Of a stretch of 64,000 nucleotides of DNA, positions 58,241 through 64,000 are shown piece by piece. Origin of the DNA: Massospora cicadina (taxonomy: Eukaryota; Entomophthoromycota; Entomophthoromycetes; Entomophthorales; Entomophthoraceae); contig JAKSZP010009532.1 in NCBI GenBank assembly GCA_022478985.1, forward strand, positions 36,512 through 100,511. Direction: 5' to 3'. Every line of letters begins with the position of its first letter. Within the stretch, counting starts at the first letter, position 1. The translations under genes were made by a program, and so were the position numbers. The notes beneath the pieces are model-generated. The model was not told where the DNA came from. It saw only the letters and a program-made list of their open reading frames with translations, and did no database searches.

Positions 58241-58256
58241 GAGAAAGAAAAGTTTT

Positions 58257-58275
58257 TTGGTAATACACAATTACT
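58257..58275. repeat. Target-site duplication, right of LINE B
   Basis: Exact 19-base match to 52,956-52,974. Confidence 0.93.
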
Positions 58276-60900
58276 ATTTTATTGTTTTGGTCAGAGTTAT
58301 GTGCTTTATTTGTTTATCCAATTGCAAATTAACTTTTGTGAAGTTATTCATTTAGATCTCTTGGTGAAATTTAAAATATGTCAAAGATAGATTTGGAAGG
58401 ATGAATATACTGTCTAAGGCATTGTTTAGTTTAAGCAAACCCTAAACCAGTAATAGATGGGAGGCTGGTTTATATAAAGGCATCATATTGGTGTGGACAA
58501 TTAAGACAATGGATTGGTTGGATCACCTTTATTTCTAAAAGTTTCTGCAATCCATACTTTATTTTTCTATTGACCTTAGTTAGTCTGTATATGATGCGTG
58601 GATCTGTCAGGACTTGCAATGGGTAGTAAATTGGTGCAAAAATACAAACTTTCTCATACTAGGATTTGAATTAACCTGATGGCTATAACTACCCATTATA
58701 TTGCAATGACAGACTAATCAAAGGTTAACCTCTTTTCTTAATTTTTATATTTTTAAATGTGGTTTACATGCAGCCTTAAAAAAATGAAAGAAAGCACCAG
58801 TGTAAACTGTTGTTTAAATAATCAAGAGGCCAGGAATGTGAAGAAAAATTTATTAAATTTAGTAACAATAACATCTCTATAAATCTATAAGACTTCTAAG
58901 GGCTAATTTTTTAAGCTTATTATCTTTTAAATATATGATATAAAATAAAATTAAATACTATAAACCGTGAGATGTCTTCTTATCTTGATTGAGTATGCCA
59001 TTGTTTAAATGCATTGCCACCAAGTAGAAAAATCTTTATGCTTTTTTTGGTGGGGGGTCAAGATCACTTGCTTCAGGTAATTAATTCAATTCATAAAGGA
59101 TCAATACCTCTTAATCACAATTGTATTCCCAGGATCTTCTCTCTTTTAGGATACACTTATCAACTCAATATGTGATAATGCTTTCAGGAGTGCTTTGATT
59201 AAAGTTATCTACTCAGCTCTCAGATAACAATCCCTCAGACAAAAATTTATTGAAAAGCTTCGATATGGCTTTATATAACATGTATCCCTCTTATATAAGA
59301 TTACATATATGATTTTTAGTAAATTTACTGTGCTTATCTAGGACTTTTAATAACGTACTATAATCTCTAAAAATGTGATATTTGATTGATCTATACCCTG
59401 ATTGTATCATGATAAGTATACTGAGAAAGATTATAAATCCTTAGAAAATTCCTTTAAAAAATTTTGTGAAGTTGTCAATTCTGTAAAATAAAAGAAGTTT
59501 ATAACCAAGGCTCAACTTGTAAAGCTAGTAGTACTTGAGAGGCTCTGTACATATGATTAGCAATACTATATAAAAGCTAGGTATTGCTGATACAATATGT
59601 TGAAGTTTTGGCCTACTTCAGATGGGCTGGCCCTTCTTCTGGGATAAGTTGGAGCTTCAAGCGTTTATTGTATAAAGACAATAGACCAGATGGTGACAAT
59701 AGTCAAGATATAAACACCTTTAAAATGACACTTTGAGCTGTATTCTTCAGTTTTTACTTGAACAATGGCTCGCTGCCCTGATCCTTCTGATCCCAAGTAA
59801 ATTCTCAACTTAATACAATTTGAAAGTTTTTAAATACAAAAAGCTTGTATATTAAGCTATAAATTTGTAGTAATAAAAGATTGTATTTTATTAGTATCAA
59901 TTTGGAGATAATTTATAGGGTTTGATGTTAACCACATCTTACCATGACGCCTCATTTTAATGGCACTTAGACTGAGAAACATGTAATAACTTCGTCTGAG
60001 GGTCTACAATTCTTTCAACCCTGGCACATCTTGCATGGCCTCAGGGTTAGTGGCAAACTTGCAAACATCTTAAGGTAGCGTTTCAGATGCATCTGCAAAT
60101 AGCTGAACCATCACTTTTCTTGAGTAATTATTAGCACATGTGAAGGTAATTCATACCTCAAATTAGTAATTTACTCTGATCAAAAACCTGATTGACATTA
60201 AAAGCTAATCATTACATAGACCATTAAAGCTCATGAGCACGGTTCATCAAGTTGGCTACCAATATTAAGTCTGACTTATCCAAAAAAAGCACCCAGGCCC
60301 ATGTCATCATAGTCAAATATTATTAAGTGGAATTGCTGGGCCTCAGATTTTAAGCTTTGCATAAGCTTATGATATTTATTATCCATATTCAATGATATCT
60401 TTGATATAATTAATAGATTAAGCGTAGGTTAAAATTTATTATGTTCCTATCAAATATCTGACAATTAGGTACACTCAACTACTCAACACTTCCTCCGCCT
60501 TGACTGGATAAAAGTGTTGGGTACCCTTCTTTATGGGTCACAATGTCTAATTATAAATGATCTTCAGAATATGAATGATAAATCAAAAGCCTTTCAGCCT
60601 TAAAACACAAGTCTTATTAAGATTGAGCACTTCCATGTAACGTGCTATGATCAACTCAGGCTTGTTGCTTTTGATTTTCTCAAGCTGGTTCAACCATATA
60701 CGCTTCAATGGTGCCTGAGAGTTCAGCTTTGCGTCCTGCTGCAACTTCAGCAATTGTCGCTGATCCTGAACAGGCCCCATTGGCTTCAAATTCTGTACAA
60801 TAAATATTCCTTTTGGTTGAGCGGGATCCTCCTTTGCCTATCTCCTTAACTCTTTGGGCTTCTGAAGATGGCCAGCCCCCAAGAAACCCTCATTTGGCAT
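58276..60900. other. AT-rich stretch without recognisable gene
   Basis: A single 68-codon minus-strand frame (60,583-60,789), Lys/Gln/Leu-rich and probably helical, has no motif. No repeats shared with other regions were seen. Confidence 0.42.
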
Positions 60901-61691
60901 CAATTTGCTTTAGATGAAGATCTCCTTCCTGACTTCTTGTTCTTCCTTTTTCAAGTCTTCCCTTCCAGCAATCTTATTTTTTTCCTTATGCACAGGCAGT
61001 GTGGCTTCATTGGGGTTTGAGCTCAATCTGATGTCAGAACTTGTGGAAACCTACTTGTCATCCCCGCTTGAACTTTGGGCCTGAGGTTGCCTCATTTGAT
61101 ATTTTTGAGGCCAATCAGGCTCTTATTTTTTCTAACTTGATAGCTAGGCTTTGGTGCAAACCCACTGGAGTACATACTGATTTACACATCCTGTTGGGCT
61201 TTGAAACTCGTTTTAAAAGAATAGTGCATACTAGTATTATACCAAGCCCTTTGCAAAATTCTGAAAAAGGACTTCCCCAAAAATTTATCCCACAAAGGGC
61301 TCTTCTGGGCGTGTGCGTTCGCTTCCCTCCTTCCTCACTTTACACCAAATCTGTGCCTGATATGTGCAAGGTTCTAGTTGAGGCTCATTAACAGATGTTT
61401 CGTGTGAAAGTGTTCCTCCCCCCAATTTACCCTATCTTTGAAAGCCCTCTTTCTGTATGTATCTTCCTTTCTGTGTCATTTTCTCCTGAGTCAGACCTCT
61501 CTCGCCTGTTCTGAAGTCCCTTCTAATGGTCTTTTCCTTTAGTTTGTGCCTTTCCTAAGCCAACCAGGCCAGCATGCCTTGTGTTGAGCCTTTCAGGGTT
61601 TGGCGCTTCTCTGACAGGGTCTGGATAGTCAAGTTTTGTATGAGATTTGCATTTCTCCAATACTGCTACAGGCTTCCCCAGTTTGATTTCA
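60900..61691 (-). repeat. Element IV 3' LTR (probable; left end not placed)
   Basis: The right edge is set by a strong polypurine tract next to a minus-sense TGAAATCAAAC start. The left edge is unknown since the partner LTR lies outside the window. The 116-codon plus-strand frame at 61,041-61,391 inside it has no motif. Confidence 0.45.
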
Positions 61692-61707
61692 CTCTCCTCC
61701 CCCTCTC
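61692..61707 (-). promoter_or_regulatory. Element IV polypurine tract
   Basis: In minus sense GAGAGGGGGAGGAGAG, immediately before a TG. Confidence 0.72.
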
Positions 61708-61759
61708 AAAGAAGGGTTATCTAGCTCCAGTGGCAACAAGGCCTAAAATCTGTAAACTA

Positions 61760-61845
61760 AATTTTTTATGTTCTTATTTTTTTTATTTTATTATTTTTGT
61801 CTTTTATTATTTTTTATATTTTTATTTAATTTTCTCTATGACATG
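61760..61845. repeat. T-rich low-complexity run
   Basis: Mostly T with scattered A; in minus sense an A-rich stretch between the integrase end and the polypurine tract. Confidence 0.75.
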
Positions 61846-61849
61846 GCAA

Positions 61850-62830
61850 AGGAACTTAGCGTGTACTTGATTCACAACATAGCTGCCTTGATCCTTAATG
61901 GTATATACGTTTTAGGATGATTTCACCAATATAATAAAAGGCTCTTTCCAAAGCAAGGCCAGCTTGTGTGCACGGCCTGCGCTATGAGTGTCACAATATA
62001 CTACTAAGTCTCCTTCTTTGACCTAGATACTGTAGCTCATTTAGCGTCGCCATAGCCCTTCTGACTAGTTTTTTGACTAATTGCATTTTTATAGGTTCTA
62101 GATTGAAACTTGATTAGGGTCTTCGATAGTTGCTCAACATAATTATTTGTGCTAATTGCTTTGGTTAAACTAATTACTAAATATAATAATGGAGGCTGAG
62201 AGGGCTGTCTACCATACAGAAGTCAAACCGGAGAGTGGCCTGTGCTGCTGTGGTGTCTGACATTGTATGCAAACAAGGTAGCACTAATGGAAGTAGCCCA
62301 TTGCAAAGGCGCCAAAGCTGCATTTTTGCGTAAAATGCTGACTAGAGTGCCATACACTGTTTTACAATACCATTAGTATCAGGATGGTATGGTGTTGAAA
62401 ACACTCCCTTGATGGAAATCAACTCATATAACTGTTGTACCATCTGGGAAGTAAAATTTGTGACATTGTCCGTCAAGATCTTCTGTGGGCATCCATGCTT
62501 GTAAATTATATTATCAATAATATACTTGGCAGTAGTTAGAGCCCTGACATCTTAAATTGCTATTGCTTTCACCCATTTTGTTAGATGGTCAATAGCAACA
62601 ATTATGCATTTGTTGCCTAGGCTGCTTACAGGCAAAGGGCCAACTACATCTATCAATAAGGTATGCCAAGCCCAGTCAGGTTTGATTAAACAATACTTCA
62701 CATCCGACTTCATAGGTTTTGCAACCTTGCAAGAATTACATTTCTCAAGTACATCTTAAATATTGAATCGCATTGAATCCCAGTATTAATTTGACTGAAT
62801 TAATTTTAGCATTTTGGTTAATCCCCATGC
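61850..62830 (-). pseudogene. Element IV integrase, broken
   Basis: In minus sense: CNSCKVAKPM closing the zinc region (about 62,705-62,740), LLIDVVGPLPVSS with the first Asp (about 62,625-62,665), IIVAIDHLTKWVKAIAI (about 62,560-62,610), [12 protein letters not shown] with the second Asp (about 62,450-62,485), [12 protein letters not shown] (about 62,363-62,400) and then VKQC where the family has V-E-R: the catalytic Glu codon is AAA (62,360-62,362). A LLYGRQPSQPP block (about 62,195-62,230) and a Lys-rich C-terminal part follow. Only a few stops interrupt the frame, so this is a comparatively well kept integrase with one disabling change. Confidence 0.84.
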
Positions 62831-63440
62831 CCAACGGCCTTGTGCGCTTGTGTAATAATCTCCATTTGGTCAGAAGGTTTTGGGAAAATTTGATGCTGCC
62901 CATTGGGCTTAAGCCTGTATAAAACTCCATTCCAGTATTCAGTGTCAGTTAATGCTTTTTTGATCGCTTTTTTCACTTCAGTTGGCTCATCTCCATGTTT
63001 CCGTTTAATCATATTTTCATGAAGTTCATTGGATAAACTGCTCAGGACAGCTACAATAGGAAGTTGCAAAAATCCATCTGCATTTTGATGGGCTGCTTCA
63101 GCTCTATGAATAATTTCATAATTGTATGCTTGTAATTTCAGAGCCCAGTGGCCAATCATCCCTCAGGTTCCTTAAGGTTGTAGAGCCATTTTAATGAGCT
63201 GTGATCCGTCACTCTTGAAACTTATGCTATTAATATTGACCTGAAATTTTTTACATGTGTAGATGACAGCCAAACACTCTTGTTTGGTCACTGTATAATT
63301 ATGCTCATGCTTATTCAGTGTCCTGATGCAATAAGCAACCGGATGCTCCTTGTCATCATCCCCAATCTGAGATAGCACACCCCCAATCGCAGTCAATGAG
63401 GCGTCAGTTTGTATGACAAAGACCTGCTGAAATCTGGATA
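62818..63440 (-). pseudogene. Element IV RNase H and connection to integrase
   Basis: Frame 63,172-63,396 holds AIGGVLSQ, HPVAYCIRTLNKHEHNYTVT and the KQECLAVIYTC helix; frame 62,818-63,159 (113 codons) holds YNYEIIHRAEAAHQNADG, the end of RNase H, then a Lys/Glu-rich linker and AHKAVGHGD, the first His pair of the integrase zinc region. A stop and frame change lie between the two frames near 63,160. It is closest to element I. Confidence 0.85.
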
Positions 63441-63472
63441 TCAGAGGACAGGCGCTGTGCTCATTTTGGTTT

Positions 63473-64000
63473 TTAAAGCCTCAAAGGCCGGTTGGCGCTC
63501 ATCTGCTTAGCAAAAACAAACTCCTCCTTGTAGAAATGGAATAGGGGCTCAGCAATCCTCGTGAACCATTCTATGAATCTTAGATAGCATTCTACCATGT
63601 CTAAGAACACTTGAACATCCCTCATACTCGTAGGAGGTTGCATTATGTTAATTGCCTCTACCTCATGAGGTTGAGGTTGCATGCTCTTGGAATAGATAAT
63701 GAGCCTAAAGTATTCCAATTGTTTTTTAAAAATAAAAATTTTCTAGGTTTTATCTTCAGATTATCCTTGAACAGCCGTTCAAACACTTGTTTAAGGTGCT
63801 CCAGATGTTCAGAAAATGTTCGCAAAAAGTCATTGATATCATCCAGGTAAACCAGTATGCAGGATAATTTAAGGTCCCCTAAAATTGTGTCCATTGCTCG
63901 TTGAAAAGTTGCTGGCACATTGCACAGCCCCTATGGCATGCACGTCGGTTGAAACAGTCCTTGAGTAGCATTCATCGCGCACTTCTCCTGCTCCTCTTGA
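63473..64000 (-). pseudogene. Element IV reverse transcriptase (C-terminal part, cut by window end)
   Basis: Frames 63,658-63,918 and 63,473-63,718 include PATFQRAMDTILGDLKLSC, the YLDD box (63,838-63,849) with both Asp, HLEHLKQVFERLF of the thumb-side helix and a downstream EVEAINIMQPPTSMRDVQVF block. A TAG stop lies before GLCNVPATF (about 63,930). The motif A part and everything upstream (protease, Gag, 5' LTR) are beyond position 64,000. Confidence 0.86.

Larger units (their letters stand above)
52975..58256 (-). mobile_element. LINE copy B (L1/Tx1-type), full length, the better preserved copy
   Basis: A 5,282-bp minus-strand insertion with perfect 19-bp duplications. It has the same layout as copy A (5' stem-loop, ORF1, six-base gap, ORF2, short AATAAATTAAATTAA tail). 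The intact target duplication and intact ORF1 point to a younger insertion than the LTR elements. No RNase H domain is visible after the reverse transcriptase, which argues for an L1/Tx1-like rather than Tad1-like arrangement. Confidence 0.94.

Noticed and set aside
58650..58700. Sequence resembling a tRNA T-arm (minus sense GGTTAATTCAAATCC)
   Set aside because: No acceptor stem, D-arm or anticodon arm could be placed around it.
1..64000. CRISPR array, bacterial operon, rRNA or phage
   Set aside because: No regularly spaced repeats, ribosome-binding-site patterns or rRNA-like blocks; all identifiable genes are eukaryotic retroelement genes.

Overview
This window looks like a stretch of transposon graveyard from an AT-rich nuclear genome. 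I see no host gene with an intact, recognisable reading frame, and no rRNA, tRNA or CRISPR array. Nearly everything that can be identified is a retroelement at some stage of decay. The mix (an L1/Tx1-type LINE with a CCHC Gag-like ORF1, several Ty3/gypsy families, heavy C-to-T decay, AT-rich filler) fits a repeat-bloated eukaryote. A filamentous fungus, possibly a rust, is my best guess, but the sequence does not prove it and I give the lineage low confidence.

Layout. 1-9 kb: AT-rich filler with one copy of a dispersed repeat (R1, ~0.8-1.08 kb), an unrecognised decayed coding stretch on the minus strand (2.6-4.0 kb) and a remnant of an ORF1-only family called X here (5.6-6.7 kb). 9.0-14.3 kb: LINE copy A (minus), bounded by a perfect 14-bp target-site duplication. 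14.3-19.4 kb: nothing recognisable. 19.4-21.0 kb: X copy 2. 21.56-30.96 kb: Ty3/gypsy element I (minus) with two ~1.1-kb LTRs. 31.8-32.1 kb: R1 copy 2.

32.66-48.02 kb is a nested complex. Ty3/gypsy element III (plus) has a 5' LTR split first by a complete element II (minus, 32.93-39.45 kb, LTRs ~0.43 kb) and again by X copy 3 (39.61-41.56 kb). Its internal region is split by a probable solo LTR (42.99-43.84 kb). 48.5-50.2 kb: X copy 4 (plus), itself interrupted by a ~1-kb minus-strand X-related insert with a 14-bp duplication. 50.6-52.1 kb: LTR-like promoter sequence followed by an unrecognised broken reading frame. 52.96-58.28 kb: LINE copy B (minus), with a perfect 19-bp duplication, an intact 424-codon ORF1, and an ORF2 that keeps every catalytic motif I could check but is broken by stops and frameshifts. 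58.3-60.9 kb: filler. 60.9-64.0 kb: the 3' half of Ty3/gypsy element IV (minus), which runs off the window.

How the parts relate: the autonomous LINE family (A, B) and the X family both encode a nucleic-acid-binding Gag-like protein ending in a CCHC knuckle, and X insertions have LINE-length duplications. X may therefore be a non-autonomous ORF1-only parasite of a LINE, comparable to mammalian HAL1. I could not run alignments or searches: coordinates of decayed features are by eye, and LTR and duplication boundaries were read base by base.
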